From Verrucomicrobiota bacterium (GTDB lineage: Bacteria; Verrucomicrobiota; Verrucomicrobiia; Verrucomicrobiales; Verrucomicrobiaceae), in NCBI GenBank assembly GCA_009885275.1, contig VFKY01000334.1, positions 1 through 7,402 on the forward strand: a DNA stretch of 7,402 nt. Reading direction: 5' to 3'. The notes under the pieces were generated by a model. The model did no database searches. It saw only the letters and a list, made by a program, of their open reading frames with translations, and was not told where the DNA came from. Shown in pieces: positions 1 through 5,649 of this stretch. The position numbers and the translations under genes are program-made. The stretch's first letter is position 1. Each line of letters begins with the position of its first letter.

Positions 1-327
1 ACGACTGGCGTTGTGGCCTTTCTCTTCAATGGAGCGTCCTTCATCAATGCTCTTTTGCACGGAACCTACGACAAGGTCGGCTTTCACTTCATTAACGAAC
101 CAATCCCGATACACAATCGCTTCAGGAAAATTGTGCCCTGTATCGACGTGAACTAAGGGAAATGGCAGGCGTGAGGGATGAAACGCCTTTCGTGCGAGCC
201 AAGCCATAACAATCGAATCCTTACCACCCGAGAAAAGCATCGCTGGCTTTTGGAACTGTGCCGCAGTCTCACGGAGCACATAAATAGCTTCACTTTCAAG
301 GAATTCGAGATGGGATATATCTGACAT
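1..327 (-). CDS. cysD: Sulfate adenylyltransferase subunit 2 (CysD), 3' part cut off by window start
   Basis: Small catalytic subunit of ATP sulfurylase, which with the GTPase CysN makes adenosine 5'-phosphosulfate (APS) from sulfate and ATP in the cytoplasm. The reading frame runs from the ATG at 325-327 down to base 1 with no stop, giving the first 109 residues of a protein that is normally about 300. The PP-loop ATP-binding motif SGGKDS is at residues 33-38, and the family signature HVDTGHNFPE at 60-69. The N-terminal stretch (HLEFLESEAIYVLRE) also fits CysD. It is the third gene of a minus-strand operon, starting 6 bases after the stop of the TauE/SafE gene, so it is probably co-transcribed with cysH. 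CysN would be expected downstream, outside the window. There is no Shine-Dalgarno sequence before the start, so translation may depend on coupling. The family call is secure; only the C-terminal two thirds is unseen. Confidence 0.95.
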   Translation of the reverse strand, partial: MSDISHLEFLESEAIYVLRETAAQFQKPAMLFSGGKDSIVMAWLARKAFHPSRLPFPLVHVDTGHNFPEAIVYRDWFVNEVKADLVVGSVQKSIDEGRSIEEKGHNASR

Positions 328-333
328 GACGGA

Positions 334-1083
334 TCAAATGATGGCTAGAAATTTGAGTAAGTTGCGAAGGCTGATGCCGATGACGAGGAAGCCGATGAGA
401 ACCATGAAGGGCTTGTGTGGAATGTGTTTACTTGACCAGGCGCCCAACGGGGCAGCGATCATGCCGCCAATGGCTAGTCCCAGGATGGTGCTCCAATGGG
501 TAAATCCAATTGTGAAGAAGAAAGTGATGGAAGCAGCGAGCGTAACAAAGAATTCGACGGCGTTCACACTGCCGATAGTGATGCGAACATTGTTGCCGCG
601 AACGATGAGGTTAGAAGCGACGATGGGGCCCCAACCACCACCGCCCATCGCGTCGACTAGAGCGCCGAAGAAACCAAGCGGAATGAGATGCGAAGTGACC
701 TGACGTGAGGGCACCTGAACGAAGGCTTTAGCGATGATGACCACACCCATGATGATGAGATAGCCAGAGATCCATGGTTTGAGCACGTCACCGAATTCAG
801 AGAGCAGATAGGCACCGATGATGGCACCGATGATGGCTGGTATGAGCAATCGACGAAACAAGAAGCGGTCCACATTGCCGAAGGCGTGATGTGAAATAGC
901 GGATGCTCCAGTCGTGAAGCATTCCGCGGCATGAACGATCGCGCTAGTGGCCGCAGGTGGCACGCCGAAGGCCATCAACAGCGAGGATGCGCTGATGCCA
1001 TAGGCCATGCCGAGTGAGCCATCGATCAATTGAGCGATGAAACCAGCAGCAATGTAGAGCGCAAAATCAGGGGGGATTTCCAT
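334..1083 (-). CDS. TauE/SafE-family sulfite/sulfonate-type membrane transporter
   Basis: A 249-residue integral membrane protein of the TauE/SafE (DUF81) family, whose members move sulfite, sulfoacetate or related sulfur anions across the inner membrane. Hydrophobic segments appear around residues 8-30, 42-62, 78-96, 104-122, 132-158, 172-193, 197-215 and 226-247, consistent with about eight membrane spans. The two family repeats are visible: AQLIDGSLGMAYG at 17-29 and GALVDAMGGGGWGP at 140-153. The length is usual for the family. It lies between cysH and cysD with 6-base gaps on both sides, on the same strand. That placement ties it to sulfate assimilation, for example as a sulfite safety valve or sulfate/sulfite carrier, but the direction and substrate are inferred. 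The start ATG at 1081-1083 gives a conventional N-terminus (MEIPPDFALYIAAGF). No Shine-Dalgarno sequence is seen. Confidence 0.9.
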   Translation of the reverse strand: MEIPPDFALYIAAGFIAQLIDGSLGMAYGISASSLLMAFGVPPAATSAIVHAAECFTTGASAISHHAFGNVDRFLFRRLLIPAIIGAIIGAYLLSEFGDVLKPWISGYLIIMGVVIIAKAFVQVPSRQVTSHLIPLGFFGALVDAMGGGGWGPIVASNLIVRGNNVRITIGSVNAVEFFVTLAASITFFFTIGFTHWSTILGLAIGGMIAAPLGAWSSKHIPHKPFMVLIGFLVIGISLRNLLKFLAII

Positions 1084-1089
1084 GAAAAA

Positions 1090-1746
1090 TTACAGTTTAT
1101 CAGTGACGAGTTTTGCATGCAATCCACACTCGTGTTTCTCATCGCCCTTGGCAGGATCGTAGTAGGTGCGCTCATTGGGTAGCTCAAACTCTGCTAAATA
1201 GGCGTCCATTTCAACGGATGTCCATTCAAGGATGGGATTGACTTTGAGGCACTGAAACTTCTCATCCCACATCACGGGCTGGAGCGAAGCCGCTCGCTGC
1301 GGGTTCTGCTCCTTGCGCAATGCGGTAATCCAAACAGTCGGCGCCATTTCCCTCATGCCGCGCTCAAAAGGCTCCAGCTTCATGATACGGCTGAAGCTTT
1401 CCACGCGTTCAACTTCATCTGGCATGGGAACTTGCCCCCCATTCATAGCCAGCCAATGGGCAGCAGTCATTTTGGGCACAAAGGCATGAATGTTGAGCGC
1501 GAGTAAAGCGCGGCATTTCTCAGCAAAACGGTAGGTTTCAGGCAAATTGGTTCCATGATCGACCCAAAGCACCGGTATATCCGCCTGAGCTAGTGTTCCC
1601 ATGTGCAGGATGATCGACTCATAAGGGCGAAAGTTGGTGGTAACCACGACTTTGCCAGCCGATTGCGCGACTGCCCACCGCGTTAATTCCAATGGGGATA
1701 AGGCGCCTACAGAGGCATTGAGAGCATTAGCTTGATCAAAATTCAT
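1090..1746 (-). CDS. cysH: Phosphoadenosine (or adenosine) phosphosulfate reductase, CysH family
   Basis: Reduces PAPS (or APS) to sulfite using thioredoxin or glutaredoxin. I chose the ATG at 1744-1746, giving 218 residues. An in-frame extension upstream to 1812 would add 22 atypical residues and run through the likely promoter. Visible motifs are a PP-loop region in a variant form (TTNFRPYES, 36-44, instead of SSSFG-type), WVDHGTNLPETYRF at 61-74 (the VDTGxxFPETY motif), the KVNPILEWT motif at 168-176, and the catalytic C-terminal ECGLH at 206-210 with the active Cys at 207. The paired cysteines (CC...CxxC) that hold the 4Fe-4S cluster in APS reductases are missing: the only cysteines are 78, 166 and 207. 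That favours the cluster-free, PAPS-type enzyme, although no cysC is in view. It is the first gene of the operon with TauE/SafE and cysD, and is shorter than the E. coli enzyme (about 244). Confidence 0.9.
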   Translation of the reverse strand: MNFDQANALNASVGALSPLELTRWAVAQSAGKVVVTTNFRPYESIILHMGTLAQADIPVLWVDHGTNLPETYRFAEKCRALLALNIHAFVPKMTAAHWLAMNGGQVPMPDEVERVESFSRIMKLEPFERGMREMAPTVWITALRKEQNPQRAASLQPVMWDEKFQCLKVNPILEWTSVEMDAYLAEFELPNERTYYDPAKGDEKHECGLHAKLVTDKL

Positions 1747-1756
1747 GGGGAAATAG

Positions 1757-1785
1757 AGATTAAATCCTATTTTCCGATATGACAA
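1757..1785 (-). promoter_or_regulatory. Candidate sigma-70 promoter of the cysH operon
   Basis: Read on the minus strand, TTGTCA (1785-1780) is followed by exactly 17 bases and TAATCT (1762-1757). The -35 matches TTGACA at five of six positions; the -10 is weak (three of six). Only 10 bases separate the -10 from the cysH ATG, so transcription would start about 3-5 bases before the ATG. That makes the message leaderless or nearly so, and fits the absence of any ribosome binding site. Assignment is by eye. Confidence 0.45.
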
Positions 1786-1793
1786 GTAGGAAA
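1771..1793. promoter_or_regulatory. Inverted repeat TTTCC-N13-GGAAA overlapping the cysH -35: candidate operator
   Basis: TTTCC at 1771-1775 and GGAAA at 1789-1793 form a perfect 5+5 inverted repeat with 13 bases between. The -35 hexamer of the cysH promoter sits inside it. The layout (AT-rich centre, CC/GG outer contacts, overlapping the promoter of a sulfur operon) resembles sites of Rrf2-family cysteine regulators such as CymR. The resemblance is from memory and no regulator gene is in the window. Confidence 0.35.
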
Positions 1794-1886
1794 TACATAT
1801 AATTAGCAGCACGGACAGACGAAATCATTACTATTGCACTGCTCAATAAGGGCGCTTTCGATACCTATATCACACGTTCACAGCGG

Positions 1887-1915
1887 TTGCTCCATGTGAC
1901 AAGTTAGGGTAAAAT
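1887..1915 (+). promoter_or_regulatory. Candidate promoter of the clpS operon
   Basis: TTGCTC (1887-1892), a 17-base spacer, then TAAAAT (1910-1915), which matches the -10 consensus at five of six positions. The -35 is weak (TTG only). The -10 ends 9 bases before the clpS ATG at 1925, again predicting a very short or absent 5' leader. The intergenic region 1747-1924 (178 bases) between the divergent cysH and clpS operons holds this promoter and the cysH promoter; I see no RNA gene in it. Confidence 0.4.
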
Positions 1916-1924
1916 CACCGCCAC

Positions 1925-2209
1925 ATGCCGTCGATAGCCACACCAGAAATGGAGACGAAAATAGGTGCCTTTATGGAAACACCTTGGTGTGTCATCATTC
2001 AGAATGACCCCGTCAATCTCATGAGTTATGTCGCTCACGTGATTCGCAAGATCTTCGGTTATAATAAACAAGAAGCAGAACGATTGATGATGCAGGTGCA
2101 TCAAGAGGGGCGAAGTCGGGTCTGGACGGGTGCTCGAGAAAAGGCTGAGCATTATGTGAGGCAGTTGCATGGACACCAATTGCTCGCCACTCTGGAAAAG
2201 TCAGAATAA
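1925..2209 (+). CDS. clpS: ATP-dependent Clp protease adaptor protein ClpS
   Basis: Adaptor that binds N-degron substrates and hands them to the ClpA/ClpC unfoldase of the Clp protease in the cytoplasm. It has 94 residues, the usual family size, with a flexible N-terminal tail (1-18) and a compact core. Conserved features are the NDPVNLMSYV segment at 27-36, where Asn27 and Asp28 correspond to the residues that hold the substrate's alpha-amino group and Met33 to the gate residue; FGYNKQEAERLM at 44-55; VHQEGRS at 58-64 with the pocket His59; and ATLEKSE at the C-terminus. The NDPVNLMSYV form resembles actinobacterial-type ClpS more than the E. coli type (NDDYTPMEF). The start at 1925 fits the candidate -10 and has no Shine-Dalgarno sequence; an internal Met10 (ATG at 1952) is an alternative start. 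A DUF2017-like gene follows after 2 bases. Confidence 0.93.
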   Translation: MPSIATPEMETKIGAFMETPWCVIIQNDPVNLMSYVAHVIRKIFGYNKQEAERLMMQVHQEGRSRVWTGAREKAEHYVRQLHGHQLLATLEKSE

Positions 2210-2211
2210 AT

Positions 2212-2751
2212 ATGCGGCTCAGTATTCATAAAGAAGAAGCGCTTTGGCGCTTGAGCGACATGGAAGAAGTTCATGTGCAGTTACTGCGTCAATCGGCAGA
2301 TGATGCCAGTTCCAAAGATAGTCATGAGGGACCACCAAGGCTCTTTCCTCTGCCCGTTTCACCCAAAGAAGCATTACGAGAAGGGGAGTTTCTCGAAGAC
2401 TGGAAAGAATATGTGACCGAAGAGCTGAATATCCAATTTGCGAGCGATGTAGGCATCTTGCTGGATGATATCGACGCACTAGAAATTTACTCATCTGAAG
2501 AGACAAAAATGGAAATAAGATATCGGCTCTCCATTCCCTTGGATCATGGCGGCGCTTGGTTTAGCGCACTCAATCAAGCGCGACTGCAATTGGATCAGCA
2601 ATACGTGCTGCATCCCAATGGCGAGGAGTTTGAACCTGATGCTGGCCCAGAATTTATCGGCACTGTAGATCCTGGTCAAAGGTTCGTGGCATACCTGCGC
2701 TATGATTTTTACACCAATATTCAGGAATGGATCGTCAGAAATATCCTTTAA
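2212..2751 (+). CDS. DUF2017-like protein encoded next to clpS
   Basis: A 179-residue soluble protein with no signal peptide or membrane segment. It starts 2 bases after the clpS stop, so the two are almost certainly co-transcribed and possibly translationally coupled. The pattern matches what I know of DUF2017 proteins, which sit beside clpS in Actinobacteria: an N-terminal helix with LLRQSADDAS at 24-33, the RLFPLPVSP block at 43-51 followed by an acidic EFLEDWKEYV helix, then AWFSALNQARLQLDQQYVL at 114-132 (the family's W-x-x-x-LN-x-x-RL-x-L block), and the final YDFYTNIQEWIV (164-175), which resembles the family's terminal YxWLxxLQexLV. Molecular function is unknown; the constant clpS linkage suggests a role with Clp proteolysis. 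Family assignment is by recalled motif pattern, not alignment. Confidence 0.65.
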   Translation: MRLSIHKEEALWRLSDMEEVHVQLLRQSADDASSKDSHEGPPRLFPLPVSPKEALREGEFLEDWKEYVTEELNIQFASDVGILLDDIDALEIYSSEETKMEIRYRLSIPLDHGGAWFSALNQARLQLDQQYVLHPNGEEFEPDAGPEFIGTVDPGQRFVAYLRYDFYTNIQEWIVRNIL

Positions 2752-2774
2752 ACAAAAAGCCCCGCTCAGGAGTA

Positions 2775-2780
2775 TATAAT
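2775..2780 (+). promoter_or_regulatory. Possible -10 element (TATAAT) before the metal-binding protein gene
   Basis: A perfect TATAAT lies in the 70-base gap between the DUF2017-like gene and the next ATG at 2822. There is no good -35 at the right distance (TTTAAA at 2747-2752 is 22 bases away), so the call is tentative. It would give a leader of about 35 bases and make this gene independent of the clpS unit. Confidence 0.25.
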
Positions 2781-2821
2781 TTTGATAAGAAAACGGGTTC
2801 TTGTTCGTCTTAACTAGTTCT

Positions 2822-3310
2822 ATGAAATCAATCACTCTGCTCACCGCCGCAATTATCATGACCACTGGCCTCACGGTCAGTGCCGAAACCATTACCTTAA
2901 AAGGCCTCCACAACTGCTGCAAAAGCTGTGAAAAAGGCATTACCGCAGCCATCACAAAGGTTGAAGGCGCAACGGTTGTAATAACAAAGGACGTCGCTGC
3001 TATCACCGCAAAAAGTAAAGCAGACGCGGATAAGGCTGTTGAGTCGCTACTTGCTGCAGGCTATTTTGGTGAGGGTGCACCCGTAGGCACCGTCGAAGAT
3101 AAAAAAGTAAAATCAGCAACGGTAACCGGTACGCACCTTTGCTGCGGAAAATGCGTGACTGGCATTGATGATGCCATCAAAACCGTCGCTGGAGCCACGA
3201 AGCACACCGCTGAAAAAAATGCAAAAAGCTTTACCGTTGAAGGTGACTTCAACTTGAAGGATCTTCATGCGGCTTTGAACAAAGCCGGCTATAACGGCAA
3301 ATTGGAATAG
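2822..3310 (+). CDS. Secreted protein with two heavy-metal-associated-like CCxxC domains
   Basis: A 162-residue protein with an N-terminal Sec signal peptide: Lys2, a hydrophobic core from about 4 to 19, and a likely cleavage site after VSA (residue 21). The mature protein is two tandem copies of a roughly 65-residue HMA-like (ferredoxin-like beta-alpha-beta) fold. Repeat 1 has HNCCKSC at 30-36 and ends in LLAAGYFGE (77-84). Repeat 2 has HLCCGKC at 105-111 and ends in LNKAGYNGK (152-160). Ordinary HMA domains bind Cu(I) or other soft metals with MxCxxC; here each site is H-x-C-C-x-x-C, with three cysteines and a histidine. The protein would act outside the cytoplasm, perhaps in metal binding or copper handling; this is inference. 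I used the ATG at 2822, because upstream TTG starts would spoil the signal peptide. A strong terminator follows. Confidence 0.85.
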   Translation: MKSITLLTAAIIMTTGLTVSAETITLKGLHNCCKSCEKGITAAITKVEGATVVITKDVAAITAKSKADADKAVESLLAAGYFGEGAPVGTVEDKKVKSATVTGTHLCCGKCVTGIDDAIKTVAGATKHTAEKNAKSFTVEGDFNLKDLHAALNKAGYNGKLE

Positions 3311-3330
3311 CTTTTCATAACAATCATCCA

Positions 3331-3365
3331 AGCCTCTGTCCTCGATGGGCAGAGGCTATTTTTTT
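3331..3365 (+). terminator. Intrinsic terminator after the metal-binding protein gene
   Basis: AGCCTCTG (3331-3338) pairs perfectly with CAGAGGCT (3350-3357). The stem extends inward by one G-U and two G-C pairs to a 5-base loop (3342-3346), giving 11 pairs. After one A it runs into seven T residues (3359-3365). It starts 20 bases after the stop codon at 3310 and separates this gene from the methyltransferase gene. Confidence 0.92.
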
Positions 3366-3418
3366 GCTGCTACTGAATATAAATTTTGAATACGTGATTG
3401 CTTACGCTTCTATGCGCG

Positions 3419-4450
3419 ATGCCACAAGACCTTACTCTTAGCCCTCAAACAGATCCTTTACGTGTTTACCGATATCGCGATGGCCTCTACGCCGTTGATC
3501 TTCTGACGGCTGCTGTGGTGCACCTCGACTTTTTTTCTTGGCTGGCAAGTAACCCTGGCACGAAGGAACAAATTTGTCAGCACTACGGGTTCAAAGAACG
3601 TCCAACGGACGTCATGCTCACGCTCTTTGCTGCCAATGAATATATCGAGCAAAAGGGGAATGTGTTTAGCATAACGCCATTAGGGCGCGAACATTTGACA
3701 AAAAGTTCACCATGGAACCTTTCGCCCTACTATGCTTCGCTAAAAGATCGCCCCATCACCCAAGATTTCCTGAAAGTGCTCAAGACAGATAAGCCGGCAA
3801 ATTGGGGCGGCGATGACGCTGCGCTCGATTGGCATAAGGCCATGGAAACGGAAGCTTTTTCAAAATCATTTACCGCAGCGATGGATTGTCGGGGGCAATA
3901 TCTAGGACAAGCGCTAGCCAAGAAGCTTGATCTCTCGGGACGAAGACACTTGCTCGATATCGGTGGCGGATCAGGCATTTACGCGTGTTCAATAGTTGCC
4001 CATCATGCCACCTTGCGTGCCACTGTGCTTGATCAGGCTCCCGTAGATCGTATTGCTCAGCGATGCATTGAAGAACGAGGTTACTCTGAGCGCGTTCAAG
4101 TGGCTACTGGTGACATGTTTAAAGATGCCTTCCCGACCGACTGTGATGTTCATCTATTTTCCAATGTTCTGCATGATTGGGGTATTGAGGAAGTCGAAGT
4201 GCTTCTTGCCATCTCTGCGCGTAATCTTCCTGCGGGCGGAATGCTCATTATTCATGATGCGTTCATCAATGCGGAGAAGACTGGCCCTCTCCCCGTGGCC
4301 GAATACTCCGCGCTTCTCATGCATTCCACTCAAGGCAAGTGTTACTCAATCGGTGAATACTCAACCATGCTAGCGAAAGCAGGCTTTGAACCCGGTGCTT
4401 ATCACGAAACTGCAGCGGATCGTGGTTTTATGACGGCGGTGAAAAAGTAG
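3419..4450 (+). CDS. SAM-dependent O-methyltransferase-like protein (methyltransferase-2 fold)
   Basis: A 343-residue class I methyltransferase of the kind with an N-terminal winged-helix dimerisation domain (about 10-95) and a C-terminal Rossmann domain (about 160-343). The SAM-binding glycine loop LLDIGGGSGIY is at 178-188, the acidic residue at the end of strand 2 is Asp205 (TVLDQAPV), and VATGDMF (228-234) fits motif II/III. LFSNVLHDW at 246-254 carries the His-Asp pair (His252, Asp253) that acts as catalytic base region in plant-type and polyketide O-methyltransferases. IIHDAFIN (277-284) and YSALLMHSTQGKCYS (296-310) are also typical. The substrate cannot be named; such enzymes methylate phenolic or hydroxyl groups of secondary metabolites, quinones or carotenoids. 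The start is the ATG at 3419; an in-frame TTG at 3398 adds seven unlikely residues. It has a possible TATAAA -10 at 3378-3383. It stands alone between a terminator and a convergent gene. Confidence 0.82.
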   Translation: MPQDLTLSPQTDPLRVYRYRDGLYAVDLLTAAVVHLDFFSWLASNPGTKEQICQHYGFKERPTDVMLTLFAANEYIEQKGNVFSITPLGREHLTKSSPWNLSPYYASLKDRPITQDFLKVLKTDKPANWGGDDAALDWHKAMETEAFSKSFTAAMDCRGQYLGQALAKKLDLSGRRHLLDIGGGSGIYACSIVAHHATLRATVLDQAPVDRIAQRCIEERGYSERVQVATGDMFKDAFPTDCDVHLFSNVLHDWGIEEVEVLLAISARNLPAGGMLIIHDAFINAEKTGPLPVAEYSALLMHSTQGKCYSIGEYSTMLAKAGFEPGAYHETAADRGFMTAVKK

Positions 4451-4470
4451 AGCGCACTTCCAAGTGTGCT
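4442..4470 (-). terminator. Hairpin between convergent genes, probable terminator of the minus-strand PLP-enzyme gene
   Basis: Bases 4451-4458 pair with 4463-4470 (eight pairs, one G-T) around a TCCA loop, directly after the methyltransferase stop codon. On the plus strand no T-run follows. Read on the minus strand, the hairpin is followed by CTACTTTTTC, a short T-run, so it best serves transcription from the gene ending at 4540; it may slow both converging transcripts. Confidence 0.5.
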
Positions 4471-4539
4471 AGAGCATTGCCTCGCTTTAACGTGTGGACA
4501 CGACTCAGCATCCTTGGAACTACGCTCCATTTCCAAAAT

Positions 4540-5649
4540 TCAAATCGTAATCTGGCGGGTTCTTCCTTCGATCTGCCAGGTCTCCGTGACTTCTCCATCG
4601 CGTACGACATAAGCCTTGGAGTGCAAAGCTACGGTCGGACAAATGTGCCAGGGAATGCCATAGAGCACATCGCCCACTTTAAAATTATCAGCACATTCAG
4701 TCTGCACCACCAGGTGTTCTTCACTGTGCATCACCGCAGTGGCGTCGGGAAGATCGAGAAACCAAACGCGCGGATGTGGCATTTCCGAAGCGATGGATTT
4801 ATGACCGAGGTCCAGCGTAAGATGCCCCGGCGTTGGCTTGCCGATAACACGGGTCAGCACTAACGCCGCCAAATTGAAATCCAAGTCCGAGTATCTGATA
4901 CCATAACCGTAGTCCCATAACACCGAAGTGCCCGGGCTGCATTCATACTGTCCACGTCGGGCATGAATCGCAAAAGTTGGCGTCCCGCTGGCCACAAAGT
5001 TTGGTGCCGGCAACCCACGCGCAAGCAATCGATCCCGCAGACGATCTACATCGGCGAACGCCTCATTGACGCGGCTCTCACGCGATATGGGATCATGATC
5101 GTGAATATGTCCATCATACGCATGAAGACCCGCTGGGATTATACCCGGAAGCTCGGCAAGATGAGCATATAAATCGTCCGCATGTTCATCAGGTGCGATG
5201 CCGGTGCGATGCTGGCCACAGTCCACATCGAGATAAACAGGAATGTTTAATTGCGCGGCAGCAGCAGCCTGAGACAGATCATCAAGGGCTGACTTACAGT
5301 CGGTCACCGTAGAAAACTTCACCTTTGGGAAAAGTTTCATGAGCGCACAGAATCGTGACACATTAGGGCCCACAGGAGGATAAGCCAATAAGATGTCCGT
5401 AGCTCCCGCAGACGCTGTCATCTCCGCTTCGGCAATGGTGGCACATTTGAATTTAGTCACCCCGTGCTTGAGATGCAGCTTGATGATCTCCGGCATCTTA
5501 TGCGTTTTCATGTGCGGACGCAGACGCGAGACTTCGCCGTTCAGTAGGGAGATCATTTTTACAATGTTATCCTCCACGCTGGCAGCATAAACGAGAAGTG
5601 ACGGAGAAGGAATTTCCCCGATGTTTGAGACTTTATACCATGAGTTCAT
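4540..5649 (-). CDS. D-threonine aldolase / D-serine dehydratase-like PLP enzyme (alanine-racemase fold)
   Basis: A 369-residue cytoplasmic enzyme of the fold-type III PLP family containing D-threonine aldolase (D-threonine to glycine and acetaldehyde) and eukaryotic-type D-serine dehydratase. The PLP-binding segment RPHMKTHK is at 44-51; Lys48 is the expected Schiff-base lysine. YLDVDCGQHRTG (139-150), LHAYDGHIH (175-183), SGTPT (221-225, phosphate-binding) and ECSPGTSVLWD (236-246) follow in the family's order. Near the C-terminus, PWHICPTV (333-340) supplies the metal-binding His335-x-Cys337 pair of the DSD1-like domain. A Cys at the second position is the arrangement known in D-serine dehydratase, while some D-threonine aldolases have Asp, so I do not choose the substrate. 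The length is normal. It is transcribed alone toward the methyltransferase gene. No Shine-Dalgarno sequence precedes the ATG (5647-5649). Confidence 0.88.
   Translation of the reverse strand: MNSWYKVSNIGEIPSPSLLVYAASVEDNIVKMISLLNGEVSRLRPHMKTHKMPEIIKLHLKHGVTKFKCATIAEAEMTASAGATDILLAYPPVGPNVSRFCALMKLFPKVKFSTVTDCKSALDDLSQAAAAAQLNIPVYLDVDCGQHRTGIAPDEHADDLYAHLAELPGIIPAGLHAYDGHIHDHDPISRESRVNEAFADVDRLRDRLLARGLPAPNFVASGTPTFAIHARRGQYECSPGTSVLWDYGYGIRYSDLDFNLAALVLTRVIGKPTPGHLTLDLGHKSIASEMPHPRVWFLDLPDATAVMHSEEHLVVQTECADNFKVGDVLYGIPWHICPTVALHSKAYVVRDGEVTETWQIEGRTRQITI

Noticed and set aside
326..703. 125-codon plus-strand frame opposite the TauE/SafE gene
   Set aside because: It lies wholly antisense to a gene with clear family motifs; its Met-, Arg- and Pro-rich translation reflects the complement of membrane-protein codons and shows no recognisable domain.
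1747..1812. 22-residue N-terminal extension of CysH
   Set aside because: The added residues are unlike the family, there is no ribosome binding site, and the stretch contains the best promoter and inverted repeat of the operon.
2753..2800. Possible terminator in the gap after the DUF2017-like gene (CCCG ... CGGG)
   Set aside because: The arms are only four bases and about 30 bases apart, with no T-run after the second arm.
2491..3006. 171-codon minus-strand frame across the gap between the DUF2017-like and metal-binding genes
   Set aside because: It is antisense to two better supported genes, one with a signal peptide and a repeated CCxxC motif, and shows no domain of its own.
4491..4502. 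Small dyad CGTG-TGGA-CACG near the convergent hairpin
   Set aside because: Only four pairs and no T-run on either side; too weak to call a terminator or operator.
4477..4863. 128-codon plus-strand frame opposite the end of the PLP-enzyme gene
   Set aside because: It overlaps the conserved metal-binding C-terminus of a convincing enzyme on the other strand and resembles no family.
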